Shown: piece by piece, positions 17,048 through 29,415 of the stretch
How the letters are laid out: each line of letters opens with the position of its first letter
Position numbering within the stretch: position 1 is the first letter of the stretch
From: Alphaproteobacteria bacterium
GTDB taxonomy: Bacteria > Pseudomonadota > Alphaproteobacteria > ATCC43930 > CGMCC-115725
DNA: 64,000 nt
Direction of reading: 5' to 3'
Assembly (NCBI GenBank): GCA_028871455.1
Contig: JAGWNF010000007.1
Coordinates: 1-64,000 of the forward strand
Program-made: the position numbers and the translations under genes
Notes under the pieces: model-generated
Database searches by the model: none
Seen by the model: only the letters and a program-made list of their open reading frames with translations
What the model was told of the DNA's origin: nothing

Positions 17048-18676
17048 TCATTGCCGCGGCAGCAGCTGCCACGCCTTCATGCCGGCGACGGCGCCGAGCG
17101 GCACGACCTTGTAGTGGCTGTCGAAGAAGCCGACGAACTTGACCTTGGTCATGCCGTCGCGGGTGAGCAGCATCCACGGCGCGTTCCAGTTGGTCGGATC
17201 GAGCGCTTCGAAGACGACGACGCGGCCGCCGCGCTTGAACGTTGCGTCGACGCTCTGCTCGACCGCACCGAAGAACACGGGCGTATTCTTCGATTTCTCG
17301 TAGAGCTGATCGAGCACCAGATGTGGCGTCGGCAGGGTAAAGAAGCTCATGTTCGGGCCGCCGCCATAGGTGACGAAATAGAGGAACAGGTCGTTGGGGC
17401 CGTAGTCGCGCGCGAGCTGCGCCTGATAGCGATCGAGCGGATAGCGCGCTTCGGGCACCGCCCAGAGCACGAGATTGAGCGCGATCGTGACCGCCGCCCA
17501 GAGCGGCAGCGCGATCCGCGTGAGGCGCGGCGGCGTGACCATCAGGAAGAGGAACACCGTCGGCACGGTTATGTGGAACCAATGCTCGGGCTCGTTGATG
17601 TTGAAAAATAGGTTCCACGACCAGTCGCCGATGATGAACGCCAGCGGCATCATCAGTGCTGCGCCCTTCCACGACAGCCACGCGCTGCGCAGATAAACGG
17701 CGGCAAGCAGCGCGAGCGTCGCAAACCACGGCACCGCTTGGACGATCAGGCGGCCGGCATAAGGCGCAAGCGACGGGATCTGGTGCAATAGCCAGGCGCG
17801 CATGATGGGACCCAGCGCCGGCGCGGCGATGAAATTATTCACCGTGCCGAAGACCATGCGGCCGATCAGGTCGCTCCACGAGAACCAGCCGGTCCGCAGC
17901 GCGTCCTTGGCACCGACCGTGGCCGCGACGACGTGCGGCGTCAGCCATTGGCCGAAGAACACGAGTCGAGCGGTTTCGAGCAGCGCCAAGAACAACAAGC
18001 CGGCGGTGGCGCCGTAGAGCGCCGCGCGGCCGATCCCTTTCACCCAGCCGTCGCCGTGACGCAGGCTAGCGAGCAGAATCACCAGGCCGACATAAGGCGG
18101 CGCCGCGAGGCAGCTCGAATGGAACGACGCGGCGAGCGCCATGAACACGCCGGACCAGACGAGGGTCCGGTTGCGCGCGACGCCCGCGGCAAGGTCCCGC
18201 TCCCACGCTACCGCGAAGTAGAAGGTCGCGGTCAGGAAGGGCAGCGCCAGCAGCTTCATGTGGCCGGTCGGCGCCAGCGTCAGGATGTTGCAACTGGCGG
18301 CCACGAGCGCCGCCGCGACGATGCGCTGCCACCACCCGACTTCGAAGCGCATCAGCGCAAAGTAGAAGACGCCGATGCCGGCTGCGGCGAACACGGTGTT
18401 GATGTGTTTCTGGCTCTGCTCGGCGGTTTCACCGAAGCCCAGATACCAGTGCCAGAGCAGCGTCACCGGCTGCAGCCAGACATGGCCCATGTCCCAGACG
18501 AACTTGCCGCTGTCGATCTGGGCGACGAAGCGGAGGACGTCGTGATAGGGCAGCTGGCCGTAGAGCGAGACGTAGAAAGCCGCCGCCGCAATCGCGGCAA
18601 GCACGGGCTCCCACAGGACCCGCGGCAAAACAGCGGTGCGGCGCAGGCTGAATGGGGTCGATTCGGCGGAGACCAT
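17048..18676 (-). CDS. Polytopic membrane protein, possible GT-C-type glycosyltransferase
   Basis: A 542-residue protein with about 11-12 hydrophobic helices after a short cytosolic N-terminus and a soluble C-terminal part of about 120 residues (from RYPLDRYQAQLARDYG). An acidic loop after the first helix (QLPYHDVLRFVAQIDSGKF) is where GT-C transferases keep their catalytic Asp. The overall design, membrane core plus periplasmic tail, is like polyprenyl-phosphate-dependent glycosyltransferases, but no family signature is decisive. The start at 18676 removes a 56-residue in-frame extension without membrane or ribosome-site features. It is transcribed away from the GST gene and has no operon partner. 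Confidence 0.6.
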   Translation of the reverse strand: MVSAESTPFSLRRTAVLPRVLWEPVLAAIAAAAFYVSLYGQLPYHDVLRFVAQIDSGKFVWDMGHVWLQPVTLLWHWYLGFGETAEQSQKHINTVFAAAGIGVFYFALMRFEVGWWQRIVAAALVAASCNILTLAPTGHMKLLALPFLTATFYFAVAWERDLAAGVARNRTLVWSGVFMALAASFHSSCLAAPPYVGLVILLASLRHGDGWVKGIGRAALYGATAGLLFLALLETARLVFFGQWLTPHVVAATVGAKDALRTGWFSWSDLIGRMVFGTVNNFIAAPALGPIMRAWLLHQIPSLAPYAGRLIVQAVPWFATLALLAAVYLRSAWLSWKGAALMMPLAFIIGDWSWNLFFNINEPEHWFHITVPTVFLFLMVTPPRLTRIALPLWAAVTIALNLVLWAVPEARYPLDRYQAQLARDYGPNDLFLYFVTYGGGPNMSFFTLPTPHLVLDQLYEKSKNTPVFFGAVEQSVDATFKRGGRVVVFEALDPTNWNAPWMLLTRDGMTKVKFVGFFDSHYKVVPLGAVAGMKAWQLLPRQ

Positions 18677-18842
18677 GGCAGGGCCGGTCTCCGATATACG
18701 GTTTCTTAATTGAGGAACCGTGAACGGGCCCAATCGCGGCCGGGCCCGCGCGTTCGGCGCAAAGCGGGTCTGTCGCGCCGGCATAGCCAGAAGCGGCGAG
18801 GCCGCGCTAGCGTGCCGCCCACAAAACCACGGGAGACATTCC

Positions 18843-19454
18843 ATGAAGCTCTATTATTCGCCCGGCGCCTGCTCGCTCTCGCCGCACATCGTCCTGAACG
18901 AAGCCGGCTTCAATTACGAGGTCGAGCGCGTCGACCTGGCAAGCAAGAAGACCGAAAAGGGCGCCGATTTCTTCGCCATCAACCCCAAGGGCTATGTGCC
19001 GGTCCTCGTCCTCGACGATGGCCAGATCCTGACCGAAGGTCCGGCGATCGTGCAGTATCTCGGCGACCAGAAGCCGGCGAGCGGCCTCGTCCCTAAGGCC
19101 GGCACGATCGAGCGCGTGCGCGCGCAGGAGTGGCTCAACTTCGTCACCAGCGAGCTGCACAAGAGCTATTCGCCGCTGTTCCGGCCGACGACGCCCGACG
19201 AATACAAAAAGCTGGCGCGCGAATATCTCGCCAAGCGGCTGGCGATCCTCGACAAGCATCTTGTGGGAAAACCCTACATCCTCGGCGAGAAGTTCAGCGC
19301 GCCGGACGCCTACGCCTTCACCGTGCTGCGCTGGTCGCAATACACCGGCGTCGATCTGTCGCCCTATCCCAACATCAAGGCCTTCATGGATCGCGTCGCC
19401 GCGCGGCCCAAGGTGCAGGAGACGCTGAAGCAGGAAGGCCTGGTGAAGGCCTGA
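18843..19454 (+). CDS. gstA: Glutathione S-transferase, beta class
   Basis: A 203-residue cytosolic GST of the bacterial beta class. The thioredoxin-like N-domain contains Cys10 in SPGACSLSPHIVL, the residue that forms a mixed disulfide with glutathione in this class, then NPKGYVPVLVLDDG with the cis-Pro and LTEGPAIVQYLGD with the glutamyl-binding Glu/Ser-region. The helical C-domain has SAPDAYAFTVLRW. It conjugates or reduces electrophiles with glutathione. GGGAGACATTCC precedes the ATG. The gene stands alone, divergent from the large membrane protein and convergent with the SDR gene. Confidence 0.92.
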   Translation: MKLYYSPGACSLSPHIVLNEAGFNYEVERVDLASKKTEKGADFFAINPKGYVPVLVLDDGQILTEGPAIVQYLGDQKPASGLVPKAGTIERVRAQEWLNFVTSELHKSYSPLFRPTTPDEYKKLAREYLAKRLAILDKHLVGKPYILGEKFSAPDAYAFTVLRWSQYTGVDLSPYPNIKAFMDRVAARPKVQETLKQEGLVKA

Positions 19455-19466
19455 CGCGACTGCGCG

Positions 19467-20165
19467 TCAACTCTTGCCGTAGACCGGCACGATCGCGCCG
19501 CGCGTGACGCGGTTGTCGGGCGACGCCAGGAACAGGATGGTCGCCGCGATCTCGTCGACTTTCGGCCAGAGCTCGTGCCTGGCCTTGGGCATTGCGGCGC
19601 GATTGGCCGGTGTATCGATGATCGACGGCGCGACCGCGTTGACCAGGATGCCGTCGGCAGCGACTTCTTCAGCGAGCGCCTGGGTGAGCGCAGCCACCGC
19701 CGCCTTGCTCGCGCCGTAGGCCGCCATGCCGGCGGCGAGCCGCGGCTCGAGCGCCGGCCGCGCCGCGACGTTGACGATGCGGCCGCCCTGTCCCGTCCGC
19801 CGCAACGCGCGCACCGCGGCGGCACAGCAGAGTTGGCACGTCACCAGGTTCATCTCGAGCATCTTGAGGACGTCGACTCGCATCGTCTCGCCGATCGCCG
19901 TCATGGCGAAGCCGCCGGCGAGATGGATCGACGCCCAGATCGCGCCGGCGCGGTCGTAGACGCGTGCCGCGTCGTCGTCGCTGGCGAGATCGACCGGACC
20001 GACCAGTGTGACGCGGTCCTTGAACGGGAACCGTTCCGCTTCGGCCGGAGCGACATAGGGAACGACGCACGACGCGCCGCGCGCCAGCAGCGCTCTCACC
20101 ACCGCCTGGCCGAGCGCTCCGGTGCCGCCGGTGACGACGACGGCGCGGCCGTGATAATCGGTCAT
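19467..20165 (-). CDS. Short-chain dehydrogenase/reductase with substituted catalytic serine
   Basis: A 232-residue classical SDR. The cofactor motif is TGGTGALG near residue 12, the structural NAG-equivalent is HLAGGF, and the active-site YGASK (Tyr and Lys) is near residue 154. The segment that should carry the catalytic Ser reads IVNVAARPAL, so Ala replaces Ser. Related alphaproteobacterial SDRs share this, so it is probably a subfamily trait rather than damage. The NGR/D pattern after the second strand does not settle NAD versus NADP. Substrate unknown. The start codon lies 27 bases from the divergent rsmB start. Confidence 0.8.
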   Translation of the reverse strand: MTDYHGRAVVVTGGTGALGQAVVRALLARGASCVVPYVAPAEAERFPFKDRVTLVGPVDLASDDDAARVYDRAGAIWASIHLAGGFAMTAIGETMRVDVLKMLEMNLVTCQLCCAAAVRALRRTGQGGRIVNVAARPALEPRLAAGMAAYGASKAAVAALTQALAEEVAADGILVNAVAPSIIDTPANRAAMPKARHELWPKVDEIAATILFLASPDNRVTRGAIVPVYGKS

Positions 20166-20192
20166 CGTCCGCGAGTGTAACGGATCGAGTCC

Positions 20193-21485
20193 ATGGCAGC
20201 TATGAGCGCGAAACCGACCGATGCCCGCACCGCCGCGCTGGCACTGCTCGACGCCGTACTGGGGCGGCACGTGCCACTCGATCAGGCGATCGAAGCGAGC
20301 CAGCCGCTCGCGGCGCTGAGCGCGCGCGACCGCGCCTTCGCGCGGCTGCTGGTCGCGACCGTGCTGCGGCGTCTCGGCCAGATCGACGATGTTTTGGCGC
20401 GGTTCATGGCGAAGCCGCTGCAGCCGGGCATGGTGCGCGACATCCTGCGCCTGGGCGCGGCGCAGCTCCTCTTCCTCGAGACGCCGCCGCACGCCGCGGT
20501 TGCGACATCGGTCGCTCTGGCGGCCAAGCATCCGGCGATGAAGGGTGTAGTCAATGCGGTGCTGCGCCGGGTCGCGCGCGAGGGCGCCGGCATGCTTTCC
20601 CAGCACGATGCGGCACGACTCGACACGCCGGAATGGCTGTGGCGGAGCTGGTGCGCGGGCTTCGGCGAAGCGACCGCACGCGCCATCGCCGCCGCACATT
20701 GGCAGGAAGCGCCGCTCGACCTGTCGGTCAAAAGCGATGCCGCGGCGTGGGCGACGAAACTCGACGCCATCGTCCTGCCAACCGGCACGCTGCGGCGCGC
20801 CGCCGGCGGCCTCATCGAAGATCTTCTCGGTTACCGCGACGGCGCGTGGTGGGTGCAGGACGCGGCGGCGGCGCTGCCGGTGAAGCTCCTCGGCGATGTG
20901 CGTGGCGCGACCGTGGCCGATCTCTGCGCCGCGCCGGGCGGCAAGACCGCGCAGCTCGCGGTCGAGGGTGCGCAGGTTCTGGCGCTCGATCTGTCGGCGT
21001 CGCGGCTCAAGCGCCTGCGCGACAATCTCACGCGCCTGAACCTGACGGTCGAGTGCGTCGTCGCCGACGCCGCGACCTGGAAGCCCGCCGAGCCCCTGCG
21101 CTTCATCCTGCTCGACGCGCCGTGCACGGCGACCGGCGCCATCCGGCGCAATCCGGACGTACCACACCTCAAAATGCCGGCCGATGTGACCCGCCTCGCG
21201 GCGCAGCAAGACCGTCTGCTCGCCAACGCGGTGACGAATCTCGCGCCCGGCGGCACGCTGGTCTATTGCGTCTGCTCGCTCGAAGCCGAAGAAGGGCCGG
21301 CGCGCATCGCGCATCTCTTGACGACCGGCGCGCCGGTCGAGCGGCGCCCCGTCGCCGCGGACGAAATCGGCGGCCTTGCCGAATGCGTCACCGCCGACGG
21401 CGATCTGCGCACCCTGCCGTGCCATCTTCCCGACGCCGGCGGCCTCGACGGCTTCTATGCCTGCCGCCTCGTGCGCAAGCCTTGA
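20193..21485 (+). CDS. rsmB: 16S rRNA (cytosine-C5) methyltransferase, RsmB family
   Basis: A 430-residue RsmB-type enzyme that methylates C967 of 16S rRNA. It has an N-terminal NusB-like helical RNA-binding domain (residues 1-140; ARTAALALLDAVLG, SARDRAFARLLV) and a Rossmann methyltransferase domain with the SAM motif LCAAPGGKTAQLA. The two motif cysteines are in DAPCTATG (motif IV) and VCSLEAEEG (motif VI, catalytic). ATG at 20193 and 20202 are both possible starts. It heads a plus-strand set with rpe, a heparinase-like gene and purH, a gene order common in alphaproteobacteria. Confidence 0.9.
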   Translation: MAAMSAKPTDARTAALALLDAVLGRHVPLDQAIEASQPLAALSARDRAFARLLVATVLRRLGQIDDVLARFMAKPLQPGMVRDILRLGAAQLLFLETPPHAAVATSVALAAKHPAMKGVVNAVLRRVAREGAGMLSQHDAARLDTPEWLWRSWCAGFGEATARAIAAAHWQEAPLDLSVKSDAAAWATKLDAIVLPTGTLRRAAGGLIEDLLGYRDGAWWVQDAAAALPVKLLGDVRGATVADLCAAPGGKTAQLAVEGAQVLALDLSASRLKRLRDNLTRLNLTVECVVADAATWKPAEPLRFILLDAPCTATGAIRRNPDVPHLKMPADVTRLAAQQDRLLANAVTNLAPGGTLVYCVCSLEAEEGPARIAHLLTTGAPVERRPVAADEIGGLAECVTADGDLRTLPCHLPDAGGLDGFYACRLVRKP

Positions 21486-21516
21486 AGCCGCCCGGCATCC
21501 CTGTTAGTCAGGCCGC

Positions 21517-22182
21517 ATGCGGCAGACGATCCGAATCGCGCCCTCGATCCTGTCGGCCGATTTCGCGCGACTCGGCGCCGAGGTCGAGGCCGTCACCGCC
21601 GCCGGTGCCGACTACATTCACGTCGACGTGATGGACGGCCATTTCGTTCCGAACCTGACCATCGGTCCGGCGGTGGTGAAGGCGCTGCGGCCGCACACGA
21701 AATTAACGCTCGACGTCCATCTGATGATCGCGCCGGTGGACCCCTATATCGAGGATTTCGCCAGGGCCGGCGCCGACATCATCACCGTCCATCCCGAAGC
21801 CGGACCGCATCTCCACCGCACGGTTCAGCTGATCAAATCGCTCGGCAAGAAGGCCGGCGTCGCGCTCAATCCGGCCACGCCGGTCGATGCGGTCGATTAT
21901 GTGATCGGCGACCTCGATCTGGTGCTGGTGATGAGCGTCGATCCCGGCTTCGGCGGCCAGAGTTTCATCCCGGCGGCGCTCGACAAGATCCGTGCCGTGC
22001 GCCAACGCATCGACGAGACCCGCCGTGCGATCGATCTCGAGGTCGATGGCGGCATCAATTTCGACACCGCCCGCGAGGCCGTGGCCGCCGGCGCCGACGT
22101 GCTGGTCGCCGGGACTGCGACCTTCGCCGGCGGCGGCGACTATGCCCGCAACATCGCGAGGTTGCGCGGCGGAGAGCGGTAA
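21517..22182 (+). CDS. rpe: Ribulose-phosphate 3-epimerase
   Basis: A 221-residue TIM-barrel epimerase interconverting ribulose 5-phosphate and xylulose 5-phosphate in the pentose phosphate and Calvin pathways. Metal and catalytic residues are visible: APSILSADF (Ser), [12 protein letters not shown] (His, Asp), LDVHLM (His), and the second catalytic Asp in DLEVDGGIN. The phosphate-binding GG and AGTATF motifs follow. The size is standard. Its TAA overlaps the ATG of the heparinase-like gene (TAATG), so the two are translationally coupled. Confidence 0.95.
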   Translation: MRQTIRIAPSILSADFARLGAEVEAVTAAGADYIHVDVMDGHFVPNLTIGPAVVKALRPHTKLTLDVHLMIAPVDPYIEDFARAGADIITVHPEAGPHLHRTVQLIKSLGKKAGVALNPATPVDAVDYVIGDLDLVLVMSVDPGFGGQSFIPAALDKIRAVRQRIDETRRAIDLEVDGGINFDTAREAVAAGADVLVAGTATFAGGGDYARNIARLRGGER

Positions 22183-23744
22183 TGGCGCTCCGCGAATGGT
22201 TCTATCGGTCGGCGCTTTACAATCTCGCGCTCTGGGGCCCGGCGCCCGGCGAGTTGCGCCTGCGTCTGGCCGAGACCTGGCCGGGCGACCCGCAGCGCGG
22301 CGAGGCGCTCGTCGGCCAACCGCCACAGTGGACCGCCGAAAGCCATAGCTTCGGCTTTCTCGCCGACCTCGCCGCCCTCGGCACCGAGCCGGCGGTGCGC
22401 GCCGCGCGCGAGGCGACGGCTGATTGGCTCCGACGCTGCGACGCGATCGAGCCACTGTCTTGGAACGCCGCGACGCTCGGCGACCGGCTTTTTGCCTGGA
22501 TCGCGCATCACGATCTACTCGCCGCGCCGCCACAGGAGCCGGAATTCCGCCGCGCCCTGCTGATGAGCCTGGCGCGGCAGGCACGCTATCTCCATGGCGC
22601 CTGGCGGCAGGCGACCGGCATCGGCCGGTTGCGGGCGCTGCGCGGCCTGGTGGCGGCCTGGGCGACGCTGCGCGACGAGCGGCGGCTGGGCACGGCCTGC
22701 GCGCGTCTCGGTACCGAAGTACGGGCGCAGATTCTGCCGGATGGCGGACACATCTCGCGTGGCCCGCACCGCCAGGTTGCGGCGCTGAAGGCGTTGATCG
22801 ATGCGCGCGACGCGTTGAGCGCGGCCAGCGTCGAGATTCCCAAGGACGTGATGGACGCGATCGACCGGGCGGCGCCGATGCTGCGGTTCTTCCGTCACGG
22901 CGACGGCGGCTTGGCCCTGTTTAACGGCGCCGCCGCAGGCGATATCGAGCTGATCGAGTTGGTGCTGCAGCGCGCGATGGCCAAGGGGCGGCCGCCAACC
23001 CATGCGCCGCAATGCGGTTACGAGCGGCTGCAGGCCGGCCGCAGCCTGGCGCTGTTCGACTGCGGCAGCGCGCCGCCGGCGCCATTCGACGGCGACGCGC
23101 ATGCCGGCGCGCTCGCCCTCGAATTCAGCCACGGCCGCGAGCGGTTGATCGTCAATTGCGGCGTCTATGTCGGCGGCGACGCCCACTGGCGCGCGGCAAT
23201 GCGTGCGACCGCGGCGCATTCGACCCTGATCGTCGCCGATACCGCCTCGGCGACCATCGGCGCCGACGGTCATTTCGTCACGCGCCCGGAGATCAAAGTG
23301 CACAGCAACGAGCAGGACGGCAACCTCTGGGTCGGCGCCAGCCATACGGGCTATATCCGGAATTTCGGCCTGCAGCACCGTCGCGAGCTCTATCTCGCCG
23401 CCGACGGCGACGATCTGCGCGGCGAGGACCGGCTGACCGTGGTCGGCGGCGGACCGCCGCGTGGTCACGGCTTCGCCGTCCGTTTCCATCTGCATCCTGA
23501 CGTGCAGGCCTCGACGACGCAGGACGGCAACACCGTGCTGCTGAAATCGCCGAGCGGCGTGTTCTGGCGCTTGAAGGCCGCCGGCGCGGTCATGAACCTA
23601 GCCGAGAGCGTCTATCTCGACGACGGCGCCGTCCGTAAGACGCAGCAGGTGGTGCTCGACGGTCACGCCGGCTCGACCGGCGCCGTGGTCAAGTGGGCGC
23701 TCAAACGCGAAGCCAAGAAAGGCGAAAAGCCCGGCCCGGCCTGA
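22182..23744 (+). CDS. Heparinase II/III family protein
   Basis: A 520-residue protein of the heparinase II/III-like superfamily: an alpha/alpha toroid in the N-terminal half (residues about 60-280, RYLHGAWRQATGIGRLRALRGL) and the C-terminal beta-sandwich domain with NCGVYVGGDAHWRAAMRATAAHSTL, the segment carrying the family's conserved His. No signal peptide is evident, although family lyases usually act in the periplasm on uronic-acid polysaccharides. It is coupled to rpe and lies before purH, as in many alphaproteobacteria, where its substrate has not been established as far as I know. A polysaccharide lyase activity is inferred only from the fold. Confidence 0.87.
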   Translation: MALREWFYRSALYNLALWGPAPGELRLRLAETWPGDPQRGEALVGQPPQWTAESHSFGFLADLAALGTEPAVRAAREATADWLRRCDAIEPLSWNAATLGDRLFAWIAHHDLLAAPPQEPEFRRALLMSLARQARYLHGAWRQATGIGRLRALRGLVAAWATLRDERRLGTACARLGTEVRAQILPDGGHISRGPHRQVAALKALIDARDALSAASVEIPKDVMDAIDRAAPMLRFFRHGDGGLALFNGAAAGDIELIELVLQRAMAKGRPPTHAPQCGYERLQAGRSLALFDCGSAPPAPFDGDAHAGALALEFSHGRERLIVNCGVYVGGDAHWRAAMRATAAHSTLIVADTASATIGADGHFVTRPEIKVHSNEQDGNLWVGASHTGYIRNFGLQHRRELYLAADGDDLRGEDRLTVVGGGPPRGHGFAVRFHLHPDVQASTTQDGNTVLLKSPSGVFWRLKAAGAVMNLAESVYLDDGAVRKTQQVVLDGHAGSTGAVVKWALKREAKKGEKPGPA

Positions 23745-23750
23745 CACCGC

Positions 23751-24350
23751 ATGAGCGACCTTCCCGGATTTTTCCAGGGCACCGAGATGCCGACCGCCGG
23801 CTGGTGGCCGGCGCTGTGGCCCGATCCGGCCGGCGTGCTCGCGGCCATCGGCATCGCGCGCGGCATGGATGTCGTCGATCTGTGCTGCGGCGACGGCTGG
23901 TTCACGGCGCCGCTGACGGCCATCGCCCGCCACGTCGTTGCGATCGATCTCGATCCCGCATTTCTCGAAGCCGCACGTCGGCGCGTCATGGCGACGGGCG
24001 CGATCAACTGCACTTTCATCGCCGACGACGCCTACAAGCTTGCGGAGCGCGTGCCCGGTCCGGTCGACTACGTGCTGATGGCGAATGCCTTTCACGGCGT
24101 GCCCGAGCCGGTGCGCCTGGGTCGCGCCGTCGCGCGGGTGCTCAAACCCGGCGGCCGCTTCGGAATCGTCAATTGGCACAAGCGGCCACGCGACGAGACG
24201 CCGGTGAAGGGCGAGCCGCGCGGCCCCCGCACCGAGCTGCGCTTGTCACCCGACGAGACAGCGGCGCGACTCGCACCCGCCGGATTGCGGCTCGCAACCA
24301 TCGTCGAATTGCCGCCTTATCACTACGGCGCGATCTTCGCAGCCGCGTAG
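23751..24350 (+). CDS. Class I SAM-dependent methyltransferase
   Basis: A 199-residue methyltransferase domain with the SAM motif [15 protein letters not shown] near residue 43, the acidic end of strand 2 in [11 protein letters not shown], and the motif around [11 protein letters not shown] followed by [15 protein letters not shown]. The substrate cannot be read from the sequence. It lies 6 bases after the heparinase-like gene and before purH, so it is probably co-transcribed. Full length for a stand-alone methyltransferase. Confidence 0.82.
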   Translation: MSDLPGFFQGTEMPTAGWWPALWPDPAGVLAAIGIARGMDVVDLCCGDGWFTAPLTAIARHVVAIDLDPAFLEAARRRVMATGAINCTFIADDAYKLAERVPGPVDYVLMANAFHGVPEPVRLGRAVARVLKPGGRFGIVNWHKRPRDETPVKGEPRGPRTELRLSPDETAARLAPAGLRLATIVELPPYHYGAIFAAA

Positions 24351-24405
24351 CTTGCGCGCGGTGCGGCCTGGCCCTATGGTCGCGCTGCCTGTGCGCGGAA
24401 GCTCC

Positions 24406-25962
24406 ATGTCCGATCCCCGCCTTCGCCCGGTCCGCCGGGCGCTGATCTCGGTTTCCGATAAAGCCGGCCTCATACCCTTCGCGCGAACGCTTGTGCGACA
24501 TGGCGTTGCGCTGGTTTCGACCGGCGGCACGGCGCGGGCCTTGGCCGAGGCGGGGCTCGCGGTCGGGGAGGTCGCCGCGACGACGAAGTTCCCCGAGATG
24601 CTCGACGGCCGGGTCAAGACGCTCCATCCGGCGATCCACGGCGGCATCCTCGCCAAGCGCGACGAGCGCGCGCACATGGAGGTGATCGCCAAGCACGGCA
24701 TCGCGCCGATCGATTTGGTCGTGGTGAACCTCTATCCCTTTGCCGCGACGGTCGCGCGCGGCGCCGACTTCGACGACTGCGTCGAGAACATCGATATCGG
24801 CGGACCATCCTTGATCCGGGCCGCCGCCAAGAATCACGACGACGTCGCGGTGGCGACCGATCCCGCCGATTACGACGCAATCGCGACCGAGCTCGACGCA
24901 CACAAGGGCACGACGACGTTGGCGCTGCGGCGCAACCTGGCGCAGCGCGCCTTCGCCCGCACGGCCGCTTACGACGCCGAGATCGCGCGCTGGTTCGCGC
25001 GGCAGTCCGACGAGGAATTCCCCGAGGCGCTGATCCTCGCCGCTGCGCGCAAGCAGCTGTTGCGCTACGGCGAGAATCCACACCAGCACGCGGCTTTCTA
25101 CGTCGGCAACGGCGCGCGCAAGGGCGTCGCGACGGCGCATCAGCTCCAGGGCAAGGAGCTCAGTTACAACAACCTCAACGACACCGACGCCGCCTTTGAG
25201 CTGGCCGCCGAATTCACCGAGCCGGCGGTGGTCATCGTCAAGCACGCCAATCCCTGCGGCGTCGCCGTCGCCGGCGACCTGCGCGCAGCGTGGGACAAGG
25301 CGCTGGCCAGCGATCCGGTGAGCGCCTTCGGCGGCATCGTCGCGGTCAACCGGCCGCTCGACCGTGCGACCGCCGAAGCGATCGGCAAGCTGTTCATGGA
25401 AGTCGTGATCGCGCCGACGGTCGACGATGCGGCGCTCGCGGTCCTCAAGAAGAAGACGGCGCTGCGCGTGCTGACCACCGGCGGCATGCCGGATCCGAGC
25501 GAGCCCGGCGTCACCCTCAAGTCCTTGGCCGGCGGTTATCTGGTGCAGTCGCGCGATGCCGGCCGCGTCTCCGAGAACGAGCTCAAGACGGTGACCAAGC
25601 GGGCGCCGACGCGCGCCGAAATCGCCGACCTGATCTTCGCCTTCCGCGTTTGCAAGCACGTCAAATCGAACGCCATCGTCTTTGCGAAAGGTGGAGCCAC
25701 GGTGGGCGTCGGTGCGGGTCAGATGAGTCGGATCGATTCAGTCAGGATCGCGGCGCAGAAAGGTGGCGCCGTGATCGCGGGCGCGGTCGTGGCGAGCGAC
25801 GCATTCTTTCCCTTCGCCGATGGCCTCGAGGCCGCGATTGCCGCCGGCGCCACCGCGGCGATCCAGCCCGGCGGCTCGGTGCGCGACGCCGAGGTGATCG
25901 CCGCCGCCGACACCGCCGGCATCGCGATGGTCTTCACCGGGATGCGGCATTTCCGGCATTGA
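24406..25962 (+). CDS. purH: Bifunctional AICAR formyltransferase / IMP cyclohydrolase
   Basis: A 518-residue PurH catalysing the last two steps of purine synthesis. The N-terminal cyclohydrolase (MGS-like) domain has [24 protein letters not shown] and [15 protein letters not shown]. The AICAR transformylase domain has [36 protein letters not shown] with the catalytic Lys-His, and [10 protein letters not shown] near the C-terminus. The chosen ATG at 24406 begins the domain directly; upstream in-frame codons are unsupported. Last gene of the rsmB-rpe-purH group. Confidence 0.95.
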   Translation: MSDPRLRPVRRALISVSDKAGLIPFARTLVRHGVALVSTGGTARALAEAGLAVGEVAATTKFPEMLDGRVKTLHPAIHGGILAKRDERAHMEVIAKHGIAPIDLVVVNLYPFAATVARGADFDDCVENIDIGGPSLIRAAAKNHDDVAVATDPADYDAIATELDAHKGTTTLALRRNLAQRAFARTAAYDAEIARWFARQSDEEFPEALILAAARKQLLRYGENPHQHAAFYVGNGARKGVATAHQLQGKELSYNNLNDTDAAFELAAEFTEPAVVIVKHANPCGVAVAGDLRAAWDKALASDPVSAFGGIVAVNRPLDRATAEAIGKLFMEVVIAPTVDDAALAVLKKKTALRVLTTGGMPDPSEPGVTLKSLAGGYLVQSRDAGRVSENELKTVTKRAPTRAEIADLIFAFRVCKHVKSNAIVFAKGGATVGVGAGQMSRIDSVRIAAQKGGAVIAGAVVASDAFFPFADGLEAAIAAGATAAIQPGGSVRDAEVIAAADTAGIAMVFTGMRHFRH

Positions 25963-26047
25963 CCCGGCGGGCGCGCGTTTCCGGCGCGCTTGTTCCTCCG
26001 GCGAGACGCCCATAAATTAGCCGAAACAAGACATTCGGGAGAGCGCC

Positions 26048-27994
<1,947 letters not shown>

Positions 27995-28137
27995 CGCTCT
28001 AGGGCTGGCGCGGCAAGGCGCGGCGTTAAGGATTATTTTACTCCTGAGGCGCCGGATAAACGCGGCATTTACCATTCCGGTCGAGAATGAATTTCAAATT
28101 GCCGTTTGGACCGATTGACGCCTGACCGGAGAGCGCC

Positions 28138-29415
28138 GTGGCTGCCGACGAATTCGCTTCAAAGGTTCCGAGCGCACCCGCCGCCGCGCCGCGGCCGCAG
28201 GGGCCGCGCGTCCCGACGCTCTGCCGCCTCATCTGCCAAGCCTTCGAAGCCTTCCTCGGCGACCGGATCGACAATCCGCGCATGCCGGGCCTGATCCCGC
28301 GCGCGATGATCGCGCCGTGGTGGAACGCGATCACCGCGCTCTGCGGTGACGAGCTCGTGCGCTTCGAGCTCAAGCTCAAGACCATCATCGGCACCGGCGA
28401 GTTCGAGGAAGCCGACCAGCTGGCGCAGGATCTCCAGAAGGCCGCGATCGGCTGGAATCTCAGCGTGCTCGCGGCGATCGAGCAGGCATCGACCGAACCG
28501 TCGGTCGCGGCCCTGACCGCCGATCCGCTGCTCGTCGCCGATATCCGCGAAGTCGCGCGCATCCTGCCGATGGCGGGCCTTTTGAAATCGCAACTCGCGT
28601 TGACCTTCTCGCTGCTCGCCGAAGACGGCCAGATGGAGGGCCGCCGGATCTACGATCTGTCGGCCGACGCGGTCGCGCTGCTGCGTCAGCAATATGCGCA
28701 ATTCGCCGAGCGCGTTGGCGCCGAGGCCGGCTACTTCGCGCTCGCCCTGGTCAATCGCATGATGCGGCCGTGGCAGATTCTGCTGGTGGCGCGGGCAATC
28801 GGCTGGCGCCCGCACGAGCCCGGCTCGCGCTATGCCGAATTCGACACCGTGGCGCAGCGCCTGGTGCTCGAACTCAAGCGCCTGTCGGGAGAGATCGCCG
28901 CGCTTACGCGCCGCGAGGATCTTGCCGGTGTCGCCCCGGCGATCCGGACGACGGTGGTTCGCTATTTCGACGAGGTCGAAGGCGTGATCGAGACCTTCGG
29001 GCCCGCCTTTACCGGTCAGGGCGACGCCGCGTGGAACACGCTCGGCGAGACCCGCGCCGTGCTTGCGGCCTTGCTCGACCGTCGATTCGTCGACCGACTG
29101 GTGAAGCTGGTGCTGCGCGCCGACGAGCCGGACGGCGAGTCCGCGATCGTCGCTGCCGGGATTCTGGCATCCGCCATCGAGCACGGCCCGCGCTACGGCT
29201 TTGCCGGCGAGGCGCGCGACTGCCGCGCACGGGTCGGCGTCGCCATCGAGGCGAAGGCCGGCGCGATGATCGCCGAGCTGCGGAACACGCCGACAACCGA
29301 CGGTCAGGCGCGGAGCCAGGCGATGCTGCGCGTGATCGAGACCGTGCTCAAGGACGCCGCAGGCGTGCAGCTCGCGCGCAATCTGCGCATGGCGCGGCAG
29401 GTTTCGGCCGCCTGA
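28138..29415 (+). CDS. Conserved hypothetical cytosolic helical protein
   Basis: A 425-residue protein without signal peptide, membrane segment or recognisable catalytic motif. It is predicted almost wholly alpha-helical, with a Pro/Ala-rich N-terminal arm of about 25 residues and repeated amphipathic helices (VRFELKLKTIIGTGEFEEA, LLKSQLALTFSLLAEDG, FVDRLVKLVLRADE). The start is GTG with CCGGAGAGCGCC upstream (GGAGA). It lies 143 bases after acsA, and its GC and codon use fit its neighbours. I do not recognise the family. Confidence 0.75.
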   Translation: MAADEFASKVPSAPAAAPRPQGPRVPTLCRLICQAFEAFLGDRIDNPRMPGLIPRAMIAPWWNAITALCGDELVRFELKLKTIIGTGEFEEADQLAQDLQKAAIGWNLSVLAAIEQASTEPSVAALTADPLLVADIREVARILPMAGLLKSQLALTFSLLAEDGQMEGRRIYDLSADAVALLRQQYAQFAERVGAEAGYFALALVNRMMRPWQILLVARAIGWRPHEPGSRYAEFDTVAQRLVLELKRLSGEIAALTRREDLAGVAPAIRTTVVRYFDEVEGVIETFGPAFTGQGDAAWNTLGETRAVLAALLDRRFVDRLVKLVLRADEPDGESAIVAAGILASAIEHGPRYGFAGEARDCRARVGVAIEAKAGAMIAELRNTPTTDGQARSQAMLRVIETVLKDAAGVQLARNLRMARQVSAA

